The notes below the pieces were generated by a model. That model did not search any database. It was not told the origin of the DNA and saw only the letters and a list, made by a program, of their open reading frames with translations. From Ctenosaura bakeri (Eukaryota; Chordata; Lepidosauria; Squamata; Iguanidae), in contig CAOLHI010000079.1 in assembly GCA_948474755.1 (NCBI GenBank), positions 62,001 to 126,000 of the forward strand: 64,000 bases of DNA, written 5' to 3'. Position 1 is the first letter of the stretch. Each line of letters begins with the position of its first letter. A program made the position numbers and the translations under genes. Positions 47,918-60,661 of the stretch are shown piece by piece.

Positions 47918-48716
47918 TAGAATCATAGAGTTGGAAGAGACCCCAGGGGCCATTGAGTCCAATCCCCTGCTATGCAGGAACACACATCAAAGCATTCCCA
48001 ACAGATGGCCATCCGGCCTCTGCTTAAAAACCTCCAAAGAAAGAGACTCTACCACACTCCGAGGCAGCATATTCCACTACCGGACAGCTCTGACCATCAG
48101 GAAATTCTTCCTGAGGTTCAAGTGGAATCTCCTTTCCAGCAGCTTGAATCCATTGCTCCTTGTCCTACTCTCTGGAGCGGCAGAGAACAAGCCGGCTCCC
48201 TCCTCAACTTAACATCCCTTCAAATATTTAAACACGGCTATCATGTCCCTTCTTAACCTTCTCTTCTGCAGACTAAACATACCCAGCTCCCTAAACTGTT
48301 CTTCATAGGGCATGGCTTCCAGACCCTTCACCATTTTGGTTGCCCTCCTCTGGACATGTTCCAGCTTGTCAATATCCTTCTTGAATTGAGGTGCCAAGAA
48401 CTGGACACAGTATTCGAAATGAGGCCTAACCAATGCAGAATAGAGTGGTACCATTACCTCCCTCGATCTAGACACTGTACTCCTACTGATGCAACCAAGA
48501 ATCGTGTTGACTTTCTTGGCTGCTGCATCACACTGCTGACTCATGTTCAACCTGTGATCTACCAAGATTCCTAGATCCCTTTCACATGTACTGCTATCCA
48601 GCCACGCATCCCCCGTCCTATATTTGTGCATTCCATTTTTTCTGCCTAAGTTGCTACGATCGGGGGGAATGAGGACATTGCCCACCCAGACAAGAATTCT
48701 GTCCCTTCTAATTAAA
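47918..48716 (-). mobile_element. CR1 LINE 3' fragment 2 with end of the RT ORF
   Basis: A minus-strand frame (48685-48209, 158 residues) encodes the C-terminal part of a CR1 reverse transcriptase (CERDLGILVDHRLNMSQQCD, LVRPHFEYCVQF, RRLRRDMIAVFKYLKG). The 3'UTR runs down to about 47918, where the element ends with 'aatcatagagttggaagaga'. It is 5'-truncated, as CR1 copies usually are. Confidence 0.88.
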
Positions 48717-50611
48717 TTTTCCCTCAGTGGAAACTATAGAAATACAGTTTAGGCACCCAGTGAAGATGGGCAGGCGAAATTACCAAGTGAATAGAAGCAT
48801 GGCAGATGTGACTCCTCACTGTGAATGATTTGCAGTATCTTATTGCCTGGAATTCTATAAATTTGTGGAGTGTAGGGAAATTTCATTCCAGAGGCAATGT
48901 TCTTATTTTAGCCTCCCTGTAGCTCCCCCTATGAGTTCGCACTGGTTTACTTCAGTAGCTGTTCTGGAAAGTAGGTGCCAGGGATTTGTTTTTACCTCAA
49001 TAATGAGAAAGAAATAGCAAAGTACTAACCATGAAAGATTTTTTAAAAAGAGAGATTTTCTCAACTAAGCCATATATGAACACAACCCCCCAAAAGGTTA
49101 TAAGCTTGGTATTGGCCACATGTGAACTCAAGCCCCCAAAAGGTTATCTTATGTATTCACATATAGTGCTTAAAAGCACAGATTATGTTATGACGTCCTA
49201 AGGCTGGCTTAGTATCAGCAAATGGCCAGAATTGCCTAGATAGTGGCCATGCTTACTGAGGGATTTGGAGAGCTATAGTCCACAAAGTATTTTTCCCACC
49301 ACCACCAGTATCTGTCCACCTAGTAGGAATTTACAGGGCCTGATGTAAATTTGAGAGAGAATGTCTTATCAAAGTTCTCAATGAACCTCTATCTTATGGT
49401 GGACCTATTTGGTGGGCACAAATAGAATCAGTTCTTCAATGGACCACTGTTATAATTTCCCACAATTTTCTGACATGAGTCAGAAGGACAGTGGGAAATA
49501 TTATATGAGTACCTGTTTAAATGGTGCTGCCATTTCACAAATATAACTGGAGTGTTAAGAAGGCCAGTTGAGATAAGTGTTAAGTCCACCAAGATGGCAC
49601 CTTGCCAAAGGTCCCCTCAAGTCTTCTAAAGCCCTAACCAGTTGGGGAATAAAAAACCTGAAGGTTTGTCTATCTTTGCCTAGATATTCCTTCCTGTACC
49701 TCGCTCTTCAACACTTGAGGTCCTATTTCCTGTGCTCCTGATGACTCAAGTATGGCAGGCTTCATTGAGAGGTGGGACCTTTGTTATTGGTGATGCCAAC
49801 CCTGTGGAATATCCTTCCAAAGGAGGACTGCCAGGTCCTAATAGGAAATACATCTTATGTTGTGAGGTCCTTTAAAGGTTCATTTGGGAGGAGCAAATGT
49901 CCTTAGACCAGAGATTGGAAGTACTACTTTGGGGCTGGCAGGTATTAAGAAAAAATAGTAAAATTTCACAGCTTTGTCTTATTCTGTGCATTCTGACTTT
50001 GTAATAAGCACAAAACTATATGTGCCTGTTCATCCACTCTCTTGTTTATAAAACACTTGACAAAGTTGTAATTGCATAAAGCACACAATATTTTTTGTGA
50101 TTGTTTTAAGTTTCTCTTAAAATGAAACACTGATGGTGAGAATGGGAAAGATCGGCTGTCACTTGAGCAAATTCTCCTTTGGACACTGCAGCGAAGGTGC
50201 AAAAAAGTAGAGACACAGTTGTGCCATGTTTGAAGCCATTTGCTAGTGTGTCTATGTCTGGTGAGCAACATAGCATGGAAAAGAAGTGATGTTGAGGGCA
50301 TCTCACTGATTTGACCCACCAGATGTACTGAGCACAACTCTAAACTCTTCACCTTTCTTACTGACTTTGAACATTTTACCTTTAACTGGTTAGATGTCAT
50401 AAGGGATGGAGCTGTCTCCTTGCTTTGACATAGCATGTTCTCTGTACTGTTGCAGGGAAATGCCTTTTAGAAAATTCATACAGATTTTCCCAGGAGAATG
50501 CTGAACTTCCTAGAAGTTTGTGTTTATGGCCATTTGTGGATATTCTCTGAACACTGTTTTCTCTTGATGCTTTTTAATTTTCTTTTTCTTTTCTTTTTCC
50601 CTCCCTTCTAG
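48717..50611. other. FOXO3: 3'UTR intron, end part with acceptor
   Basis: A decayed foldback repeat at about 49215-49295. The acceptor tract (50569-50609) is strongly pyrimidine-rich before TAG at 50609-50611. No gene. Confidence 0.5.
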
Positions 50612-51468
50612 GCCCATCACCTAACACGAGTCCTAAAAGAAAAAAAGAAAACCCTTTGCCAAAATCAACTGTCAGCAAGGACAGGGATACCGTTTACAGC
50701 TTATTACCTTTGTCAACCCTGCATTCTTTTCCTAAAGAAACAGAGACTGTTAATGAGCCCCAGAACTGGAGTGATGAACTGCCTTGTCTGGAACTGAACT
50801 CATTTTAAAGTATGCAAAATCTTCCTATCATGTGGTGGTCCAACATCAGCTTCTGGAGGTGTTGGTTCAGCCACCATCTTGTTTCAGAACACACTGTGTA
50901 GCCCTGACAATATGGTTTCTTTGTTAATTAGCGTGTGGTGTTCCAACATGGTAATGGATGCTTTTGGCTGGCTTTTATTTTTCAGGGTTTCCCTCAACCC
51001 ACCACTCTAGGTATATTCTCCCCTTCCTCCCACCCTGGGAAATGCTTTAATTGTTCCTTTTCACATGCTGTTTCCTTACCAATATGAAATGCAGAAACAA
51101 TATATGCACAGTGAAAAAGCTGAATCCAGTTTGGCTTGAAATACCAAGAGCACTTGAATATTACAGTCTTTACAATGTCTACTAACTGATTGGATTCAAG
51201 AGGTGGTTTATGAGGAGAGTGTTTGTGTTTATGTTGGATTTGATTTTCGTATTATTGTTATTTTTTCTTTATGGTTGGTTTATTGGTTGTTTCTGATTCA
51301 GTTCCCAACAATGTCCCCAAGTAGGTTCTGTTCCTAAATGTGAGAGTATGCCTTTCTTTTTATTCTCAGCACCAAGAGGGTGGATTTTTACCTCACAAAG
51401 TTAGCCACCGCCAATCTTGCATCCCAATCAGTGTTCAGAAGGGTGTGAGGGTGAAAAAACACTTCATA

Positions 51469-51591
51469 GGCCATTTCTGCACTAGCCTGTTACAGCGCAA
51501 TGATTCCACTACCGAAACTGCAAACCCCAGGATTCCAGAGGATGTTGAAAGTGGAATCATCGCACTGTAACAGTCTAGTGCAGAAATGGCC
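51469..51591. repeat. GGCC-ended palindromic MITE, copy C (internally deleted), in the FOXO3 3'UTR
   Basis: Starts GGCCATTTCTGCAC and ends GTGCAGAAATGGCC. The outer arms of about 42 bases pair almost fully; the left inner arm present in copies A and B is deleted, leaving the right inner arm as a loop. Because it is inside the terminal exon it should be transcribed as a long hairpin. Confidence 0.85.
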
Positions 51592-52614
51592 ATAGTGTTT
51601 AGCGAGTGAGACAGTAGCTGACATGCCCTCAGATCAGCTCCAGCCTAGTTTGTTATGCTAGCAGTTCTACCCAAATAACTGCAGTGGTTTTTTGTTTTGT
51701 TTTGGTCTTTGGCCTGCCCTTATAGCTTAGCAATTATCCACGTAACTAAGCTGCACTGTTTACCATCTTACCAGACAATTAGTCTTTAACCACTTAGAAG
51801 GCAACAGCTTGCTTTCAGTGAATAACAACAATAATAATGACAATAACAATAATAACCAAACAAAAACCTTAAAAAGAAAAAAAAAAGACTATATTGCATG
51901 AATACAGAGTTTTTATGTATACGCATCATCCAGGACTTGGGTGATTTATTACTTTGGTAATTATTTTTTACATCCTCTTCTTGATTATTCTTTCCTTCTT
52001 GTGATGTATCATTGAGACTTGGGAGGAGAAAGTGAGGGAGGGCAGGAAAGAGAGTCGGGGGGGGAATACAGATAGCTTTTAATAGGAGCGTAGACTGTAA
52101 TTGGATAAATTCCACTGGAGAAAAAAAAAACAAAAGTAGTTTTTATATATTTTGCTTATATGGGTTTCTTTTGTAAATTTATACAGTAATAATGACTGAA
52201 AGTTATGGTGCTGTGCAGGTCCTTTTTAATTACTTTTCATTGATATCCTGGTGGGGAGTGAGACAAAGAGAGAAGGAGAAAAACAGAGGGAAAAACCTAA
52301 CGGTACATTTTAATTATTATTTTTTTTAGAAAAAGCAGTGTGAAGATACCTTGGCTAGGACAATATACACCTATTTCTCTGAAGCGATATATGAAAAACT
52401 TTTTGGCGTGAAGACATAATCCATATAAATATATAAATATATTTTATTATGTACAGAAACAGACCATTATGCATGAATGTTAGGAGAACAGACTAGCATT
52501 TTAACCCAAAGTTTCAGTGCATGAGTTTTCACTGGCACATGAACCATGTACTATGTGGTGTGACTTCCTCAGCCACCACACATTAGTGTGCATGCACATG
52601 TAAGGTGCATGTAC

Positions 52615-52670
52615 ACTCTCTTCTCTCTCTCTCTCTCTCTTACACACACACACACTAACACACACACATC
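52615..52670 (+). repeat. (TC)n-(CA)n compound microsatellite
   Basis: CT units followed by ACACAC units with minor interruptions, within the FOXO3 3'UTR. Confidence 0.93.
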
Positions 52671-53950
52671 TGTGGGCCCTGTATTACTCCTTCTTTTCCA
52701 GCCCTCTGAGGTAATGTTGGTGAAATAACAGCTCCTTGTGTGATGGAAGTTTTGTTTTGTACTGTAGCCTCCTCATGAATGTGCTGCACTATTCTATAGA
52801 TGAACATGTGAACTCCATCATGCAGTTCATAACTGAATCATAAAAACTCTGTGCTATTGTGGTTCTAAATAGGTCATAGAATTAAATTAAAAAGAAACCT
52901 TTCCAAATAGTTAAGATTTTTATCCTTTTTCAAAATAAAGAAAGAAAGAAATACGGAATATTTTTTTAATAATTAAGGTGGTATATTTGTCAATGGCCAG
53001 GTCTAGTGTATCATATTTCTTTTAATCAGAGATAATCAATGTGTGTGTTTCTACTCCACATTGGAAAGGGCTTCCCCAAGAGAGAAAACACTATAAAATT
53101 GTCATCTGTTCCAGAGACTTAAGAAAAATATTTGTTTATTTAGAGACACTCCGTTACAGGTACTTATTACCAAAGCTAGTTAAAAATTTGTTCACAAATG
53201 TTCACTACATGGGTATCTGGTACATCATTCAATGTGAATTTAGGTGACAGTGTGTGAGATTGTTTGTTGTTTGGTTTAGCAATGTATTTGATGACTGACC
53301 ATTTATTTTGTGTCTAAGATTCTGTCCTTCTCAATTTGAACTGTGTGGATAAAAAAATCTGGTACCCAGCAAATTTCCTGGTTTCTTCCTCTGACCTCTC
53401 CAGTTGAGTTTCCTCTCTTCACTTATGGGTAGGCTGCAGTAAAGGTATAACCTTCAGAAGGTTGAGGTAGAGGAACAAATAAATCCTCCCTTTTGCAAGC
53501 TCTAATTTTGTCAGGTTATTAATTTACATATAGTATAGAAATTGTGGTGCAGTTTGACCAGAGTTAAGTGTGTCTTAAGTCCTATTGCTTTGAATGGGAC
53601 AGAATTTGACACTTACCTTAATTTCAGCAGAATTTTAAGATGCATACTTGCCGAGAAGAAAATTCCTGCCGAGTACAATGGATGTCTTGAGTAACCATGA
53701 ATAGGATCAGACTGTATACTTGCATTCTAAGCAAACCGATTGTGTTCTAAGTTGGTTGCCACTTCCTCCCTATGTGCTCCTTTATCATTAACATAGGAAG
53801 GCTCACCACGTGATTATGCTTCCAAATGTATTTCTGTTCAGCCCAAGTGATAGGCTTCCCAAAGGGACCAGCATCATTTCTGTGCTATGCGAACATGCGA
53901 GAAAGTTCAGCCACCTGGAAGGGAGAAGCTCAGAAAGCGGATCCACATAA

Positions 53951-54115
53951 CAATGCTTTGCATGGAGAACATCCCAAGTTCAATCCCTGGCATCTCCAAA
54001 CAGAGCTGGGAAAGTCTGCTCTGAACCCCCAGAGAGTGGCTCCTAAACAATGGAAACAGTGCTGAGCTCAGTAGATCAATGGTCTGTGGTCTTTCTCAGT
54101 ATAGGGCAGCTGCAG
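53951..54115 (+). repeat. tRNA-related SINE in the FOXO3 3'UTR
   Basis: Contains 'tgctttgcatggagaacatc', 'agttcaatccctggcatctc', 'gctgggaaagtctgctctga' and 'cagtagatcaatggtctgtg', the order of a common squamate SINE. The minus-strand relative is at 18370-18454. Confidence 0.68.
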
Positions 54116-57100
54116 CTACCTTCTTGACTTCTTAAAACTTTTTTGGGAATGCTGTTAGGTCGACAGAGGTGGGAGCAGGAATGTTATCCCAGGTGTTTAT
54201 AGGAACACACCTGAAAAAAACAAGGGGCACATCTGAATAAACACCATGGCTGAAATTCTGTTGAGGACATAGGCAACATTACTGAAAGTTAGTGAAGTCT
54301 GGAAAACATTCCAGAATTCACTAGCTCCTTGTGCACTGTCCAAAACCATTTTATTCCCAGCGTCTCTCACGTCATTCTCTTTTTTTGTCTGGAGAACTGC
54401 AGCCAGGATGAGCCACAATCCACAGTACTTGGTCACCTCCTTTTATTTTTCCTCTGGCCACTATGTGGTTATAGTAGTGTCCCATGAAATTCATGAATGG
54501 AAGCATGGATCCCAACCTATAAAACAGTTGTTAGATTCCTGATACCACAGACAGCTTGCCTGCATTGACTACAGTAGGATAAAATGAACATAGAGGATCA
54601 CAACTTAAGCATAGGATGTGTCTACATTTCTCTGGAACTGCTATTTAATTTTAAAACTGAACTATTGAGGGCTTCCTGTAGTCACACGGTCCAACCAGAT
54701 CTAAGCACTCGGCAACCTGATTCTATATGTGTTTACTCAAAAATAACTTTCATCGATAGTAAACCTTGAATATTAAACCATCTTGAATCCCATCTTGTGA
54801 GAAAGGCAGGAATATAAATTCAATAAACAAATAAAGAACATTCTGTTCTCAAGTTACAGGGAAGTCACTCTGAAGAGAATCTATGGAGGGGTGTAAGCTG
54901 CTCCATTTTCTTTTCCTCTATAGCTGGTCTCTGTTATACCTAACTTCACATATTTGGATTTTGCTGTCATTTGGGAGTCTTCAGATAAAGTTCCAGCAAC
55001 TGTGGTACACCTTGCAGTCCTGAGTAGCTTCAGTACTTTCTGTATCATCTCTTTATTTCTCCAACTTTCTTCCCTGAATCAGTACCTGGGCTTAAAGGAG
55101 TTAGATGCTAGATCAACCTTCCCCAGTGTAGTGTCCTTTAGATATTTTAGTCTAAGACTCTCATAATTGCTGTGCTAAGTCGTCAAGGCTCCTGGAAGAC
55201 AACAGGTTGGGAAAAGGCTGTGCTACTTGGAACTAAGCTCCTGATAAATCCTGAGTTACTCGCCCACTTCAGATGTAACATTAAATCATGGTGTAGTACT
55301 ACACTTACAGTGAGCCCTAGACTTAACACATCCCATCCATTCTTTGTATTTTATTTTATTTTTATTTTGACATTCATGTAATTCCAAATCAATCTAGCTT
55401 GTGGTAATTTAAAAAAAAAAGATTTCAATTGCCTCTCTTCACATGGAAACTAAGAAAAGGAAAGGAATGGTAAGTGAATACTACTGTTCATTCTCGTGGA
55501 ACTAAACCATGGTTCTCTGTTATGTCTGAACTGGGCAACTTTGCCAGATTATTTCATAGCTTTTTAAATTTAAAAGCTAATATAGTGGCTAGGATTTTTT
55601 GGCAACCAAGCTGCCTCCTGTGGCTGGAACTCTCTTGTTTACTTACATTGTCATAACTGGGGGTTACACCAATGTAAGTATTTCTCAAGACATTGTGCAA
55701 AGAGGTACTGGATATCTCCTTGCACAAGCCATTTCTTCAGCTGCATTATGGCAGTCAGAAGTTATCCAAACACAGCTGCACCCCTGCCATGAGTATGCTA
55801 GAAATCCAGGAGGGTTAGAGGCTGTTCCTTTTCCCAACCATTCAGTGCAACTTGGATGGCACCCAGAGATAATTCTAGCCCAACCATTTATTAGCCACAT
55901 GGGAGAACCCAGGACCCATCCAGCTTGTATTGCACAGCTGGGAAAAGGAGAAAGCTTCATCATAAGAATTCTGGCAGGGTTTTACATTCTGCCAGCATGC
56001 TAATAGGTTCTTGGCCTTAACAAGCAAAACTCAAACTACGTACTTTTGAAGGAGTGCTGAAACACTTTGGCTTATACCACAAAAGTAATTTGAATTTCCC
56101 AGTCACCCAGCATCTCAGCTATCTACTATCCAACATGCACAGGCTCCGTTTTGCAGATCTTTAATATTCCAGTTCCAGAGATTTAAGCATGCCCCATTCT
56201 TGTTCAGTTCACTTTTTATATGCTTACATCTTATGGTACATGATCATCAACACATGTGAACAGACTCAATTGCACTAATGGCTCAATGAGCAGTTTTACA
56301 GACTGATTAAATTATTTGTGGGATGATTCTTAGAAAATAAGAGTTAGGTTATCTCCTTAATTTTTAAAATTGTGAGTTGATTAAAAATTGATATTATGCC
56401 CATTGAGCAAGGCTTTGGTATAGTTGCACTGGAAGTTTTAACTCTGTTGAGAAGTTTATTGCATCTTGTTTTTAGACCACCATGTCATATTTCTTGATTT
56501 CACTCTTGTTGTAGCAAGTTCTGTAACAGTGGACTACCAGGCTGCAACTTATCATATCACCGTCTTCAAAAACATTAAATGTTGGGACATTTATCTCTTG
56601 GAAATGACATCATGGCTTGGCAACCAACCTCCATTCACTTCTTTTTTGTACATGATGTATATTGGAAATACCAGCAGACGTGAAGGGGGACCAGATAAAA
56701 TTGAACTTGCTATAGGGGAGGGGAAGGGGATATATTGTACCTTTTGGCTTCACGTGTGAAACTTTTTTTAACCAAAAAAAGTTGCATGAATGGACAAAAT
56801 ATGTATACAGTATCTGTAAAACTGTCTTACCTGGGTTCTTTCTTTCACTGTCAGACCATATAACTTTGGAAGAATATTCCATCCACTGCCTTAGTGCATG
56901 GCCACCTTTCCTAAGAGGTGCACATTTTTTACTTTTCGTCTGAGCTACCTTGCAGTTCCATTTGAAAGCTGGCACTGTTGTAAAAACTCAACAGAGGCTT
57001 TTTGTGAAACCAAATGCTGACATGGGTGAATATACTACCTTACCACATAATGATTGGATACTGTTTGGAAAATCTTCCCTCTTTGCAAATAATAGCAGTG

Positions 57101-57194
57101 CAGAGCTTAACTTCACTTGATGTTAGTAGATATTGCCTCGTGTATTCCATTCTCGATTGTAATCTAGTTTGTAAAAGAAATTGTGACGCATGTA

Positions 57195-57200
57195 AATAAA
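57195..57200 (+). terminator. FOXO3: Probable distal FOXO3 polyadenylation signal
   Basis: AATAAA in 'tgtaaataaagcataatgg', followed by a T-rich element at about 57233-57250. Chosen as distal end because the sequence beyond it shows no UTR-like features and DIRS copy 3 begins 678 bases further on. Confidence 0.5.
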
Positions 57201-57220
57201 GCATAATGGATCTCTAATTC

Positions 57221-57877
57221 AGTGTATACTCTCATTTTTTTTCCTTCCATAGTCTCTCTTTATAGAAACTAGAGATCTTCAGGGGAAAAAACGTGAAACA
57301 TCCTCTCCATGCATTATATTCTTCCTGTTAAATTCAGACAAAGCTTTTTAGAGATGAGAGGTAAATCCTTCCCCACTGGAAATGTAGAACCAATTGTACA
57401 ATTAGGGTGGAACAGAGGCTGAACCATTTCAAGAAACTGCTTCTAAAAGGTAGGATTACACTTCTGAATATTTCAACATATTAAACATTTCCTCCATGTG
57501 GAAAGCTAGTTGGTCAGGTCATACAATTTTGTCCCATATTAATGTCCTTCGTTTCATATGCCTATAGTTTGTAGTTGTATTCATATGGAATGACTCATCT
57601 GTTTTGTGAAAACCAAATGTGAATGCTTCCTATAAGCTAGAGTGATTCAATGACAATAAACGTGGATTTGGGCCTGGGTTCAAGTCCCAGCTTGGGACTT
57701 GTATACATAAACACAGTTACAATGATCCTTCACTGACTTGTGTCAGGATTCTTTTGTGGCAGATGGAATTCCTTTGATATAAACATGTAGCCCAAAACAT
57801 GAAAAATGAGAAACAATCTTAATTCAGGCCATGGCTATACCAGTACGTATCTATATCGTTAGCCGCTGTCATGTTGA
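57221..57877. other. Intergenic sequence between FOXO3 and DIRS copy 3
   Basis: No gene or clear repeat; a short tRNA-like 'ggttcaagtcccagc' at about 57678-57692 may be a SINE relic. Confidence 0.4.
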
Positions 57878-58050
57878 TTCTTCTTCGTGGTCTCTGTGCC
57901 TTCATACACTAGGAGCTTTAGCGCCTGCGCGGTAGCGTTCGGAAACTTCTAGAGCTTGTTCGCTTGGCGGGAACCCCTCCCCCACGCCGGTACTGCGCAT
58001 GCTCCTCCCGCCGAGCAACGGTCTCTCCTCAGTTCTTTCTCGTCCGCCGC
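57878..58050 (+). repeat. Left inverted terminal repeat of DIRS copy 3
   Basis: Same sequence as 200-372 with the same NRF1-like motifs. Presumed promoter region. Confidence 0.87.
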
Positions 58051-58208
58051 CGCGTACGGAAGGTTCTTCAGTTTGTTCCTCTCACGTTGTGCTTGGCTTG
58101 CTGTTTTTCACGGTTTTACGGACTTTCGGACTGTCTTTGACCTCTCTTTCGGACTCCCCCTTCGGTTTTTCGTCTTTTTGGATTTCGGAATTTGGCGTTC
58201 TTCGTCTT

Positions 58209-60660
58209 ATGTCCGCGCTCTTTAAGAAGTGCGTGTCCTGCGGCCGCAAGGTTGCCCTCAACGACGGCCATAAGGAGTGTCTCTTCTGTTTGGGTGAGTC
58301 CCACAACATTCGGACTTGCCCAATTTGCCGGGATTTTACTCCCCAAACTCTCCGCAACCGCTCCGCGAGACTCAAATCTTATTGTTGGGAACAGTCTCTG
58401 CGGGCGATAGACGAGACCTCCACTTCCAAGATGGCCGACAAGAAGACGACCACGCCATCGACGGTATCGGCGGCTGCCGTTCCGTCCACCTCGTCGGTAT
58501 CGGGCTCGGTACCGGCAAAAACGCCGATCTCGGCGCTACCGAGGATCCCGAAGCTGTCGGCGGCTGCCAAGTCAGCAAAAGGATCCTCGACGGCGAGGAA
58601 GGCTGAGGCTCCCCTTACGGAGACGCCTGCTAAAAAGCGCCCTGCTCCGGACGGAGGCAAGGGCAAGGAGAAGGAGAAGAAGAAGAAGAAGAAGGAAAAG
58701 AAGCGCTCCCCGGCTGGGGACGTTCAACCTCCTACTCCTCCTCCTACTCAGCAGCCTTCCAAAGGGCGAGGCGAGTCCGTCGATCTCTCGGAGGATGAGA
58801 TCGAGGACGTTCCCCAACAGCGCCCGGACTCGCCTGTGGCAGACCCTCCAACCCTGGTGGAGGAGCGCCACCACCCTCTTAGCCGTCGCAGGTCGGCCGA
58901 CCTGCAGCAGAGAGAGCCCTCTGCTTCTCCGGAGCGGCGTTCGACCTCCTTTAGGTCCCGGTCCCGCTCTTCCGAGCGTCCGGTGGCCTCGCCGCCTCTG
59001 AGGGAGACAAGAGAGGAACAACCTCGCTCGTCTGCCTCCAGATACACCTCGGCGTCCTACGTGGCCAGGTACGCGAGGGAATCTGAATGGAGAGAGCGCC
59101 CGGCCTCCTATCGGTCGCATTCGCCATCGTACCGGGATCGGTACCATGGTGGCCCGAGTCGCTGGGAGACCTTCCGGAGGTCCCGGTCACCTCGTCGACA
59201 GCGCGAATCGCGCTCGCCTAGAGGGGACGAGGCTCGGTACCGTCGACGCCGAAGCCGATCTCCGTCGGACCACCGCTCCTTCAGCCGCTCTCCCTCTCCT
59301 CGATATCATAGGGCGAGGGAGCCTTCACCACGGTATCGGGCGATATCGCCACCTCCTAGGGTCACGGCAACGGCGACGCGCCCTACGGAGTCGGTGGTGA
59401 CTGAGCGGGCTACGACGACGTCAGCCTGCCAGACTACCCCGGTCACCACCAAGAGGGTGAAGTCAGTAGTCAGCCATCCTAAGCGGGACGCTGCTGCTAC
59501 CACCGCCCCGGCTGCGGAGAAGCCTAGGAAGGCAACACCTGCGGCGACTACGAAGGAGCCGGAAAGCGAGCGGCGAGAGGACTCACCGAGCTCGGAGTCG
59601 TACGACTCGAGTGCGGAGTCAGAGGTGTCTGAGGCGGCCTCCCAGGAGTCTCCTCCGTTGGGATTCGGGGACCCGATCCCAGATTCTGCTCCAGAGGACG
59701 TCCACCAGTTCTCTGCGATGCTGCTCCGCATGGCCACTACCCTCGGCCTTAAGATCGCCGATGCGGAGCCGGAGGACGACGATCCAGCCTTCTCCGTCTT
59801 CGAGGAGAAGCGACCTTCCACGGCCCCGCTGCCTCTCCTGCCCCGGGTATCCAGACTGGTGAAGGCCGCCTGGGATAGACCGGCCTCGGCTCAGCCGATA
59901 CCGCAGCGGTTAGAACACCTCTACAGGGTGCAGAAGGATAACGCCGGTTATCTCTTTAATCACCCTGCACCGAACTCTGTGGTCGTCGAGTCGGCACAGA
60001 CGAAGGGCTCCGGCAGGCAACACACCACCTCGCCGGACAAAGAGGGCAGGAAGTTGGACGCCTACGCAAGGAGGTTTTATTCAGCTGCCTCCTTGCAGAT
60101 CAGGCTGTCCAACACTCAGGCTTGCCTCGCGGCATACCTGAAAAAAGTGCTCGATCGCCTGCAACCGGCGATGGAGGCGGTACCGGAGGACATCCGCCAA
60201 GCCTCCTCCGTGATCTACAACGAGGCCATCTCCATCGCTCGCCACCAGATGGCCTCCTCCAGGCACGCAGTGGAGATTGCCTCCCGGGTCATGGCGGATC
60301 CGTCGGCCTCCGCCGCCATGCTTCGCTGCGACCGGCCGACATCCAGGAGGACACCAGAAGGAGGATTGAAGATCTCCCCTTCGACGGTGAAGGCCTATTC
60401 AATTCGTCCACAGACGAAGCTTTGGACAATCTCGTCAAGGCGAGGCTGACCGCCAAAAAGATCGGGCTGCAGCCGGCCACGCAAGCCCGCAGGGCCTCCA
60501 CCTTCCGCCCATCCTGGCGACGATCTTCCACCTCGTCGTTCCAGCGTTCGGCCCAGTCTGGACAGTCGAGACCGTCCTCCGGCTCATCGGCCAGACGCAC
60601 GATTAGGCGGCGCCCGGCTTCGTCCAAGAAGCTTCCTCCGAGACAAAGTCTCGGTTTTGA
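58209..60660 (+). pseudogene. DIRS ORF1 (Gag-like), frameshifted near its end, copy 3
   Basis: ATG at 58209. Zinc pattern complete (CVSC, GHKECLFC, ESHNIRTCPIC). The frame is open through the SR-rich and helical regions, further than in copy 1. A one-base deletion at about 60296 ('atggcggatcc' against 'atggcgggatcc' in copy 1) shifts it, and the frame stops at 60449. The remaining ORF1 tail reads in the frame of ORF2. A second one-base deletion at about 60632 then lets that tail run into ORF2 without a stop. Confidence 0.85.
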
Positions 60661-60661
60661 T

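Larger units (their letters stand above)
36291..50611 (+). other. FOXO3: Intron inside the FOXO3 3'UTR
   Basis: Bounded by donor GTTAGC at 36291 and acceptor CCCTCCCTTCTAG ending at 50611, about 14.3 kb. It contains the BovB-like LINE, two CR1 fragments, SINEs and a MITE listed separately. Confidence 0.75.
50612..57220 (+). other. FOXO3: FOXO3 terminal exon (3'UTR)
   Basis: Begins after TTCTAG. Its first 220 bases (for example 'gaaaaccctttgccaaa', 'gataccgtttacagctta', 'cagagactgttaatg', 'agtatgcaaaatcttcct') match the mammalian FOXO3 3'UTR that follows the stop-containing exon, from memory. The exon probably runs to the AATAAA at 57195-57200; AATAAA also occurs near 52935 and 54823. It contains a TC/CA repeat (52615-52670), a SINE (53951-54115), and the palindromic MITE at 51469-51591. 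The distal end is an inference. Confidence 0.7.

Noticed and set aside
50612..50797. Open frames at the start of the FOXO3 terminal exon, including a possible stop-readthrough extension
   Set aside because: The segment matches the known non-coding FOXO3 3'UTR. As I recall the human sequence, its phase after the stop differs, so a conserved extension is unlikely.
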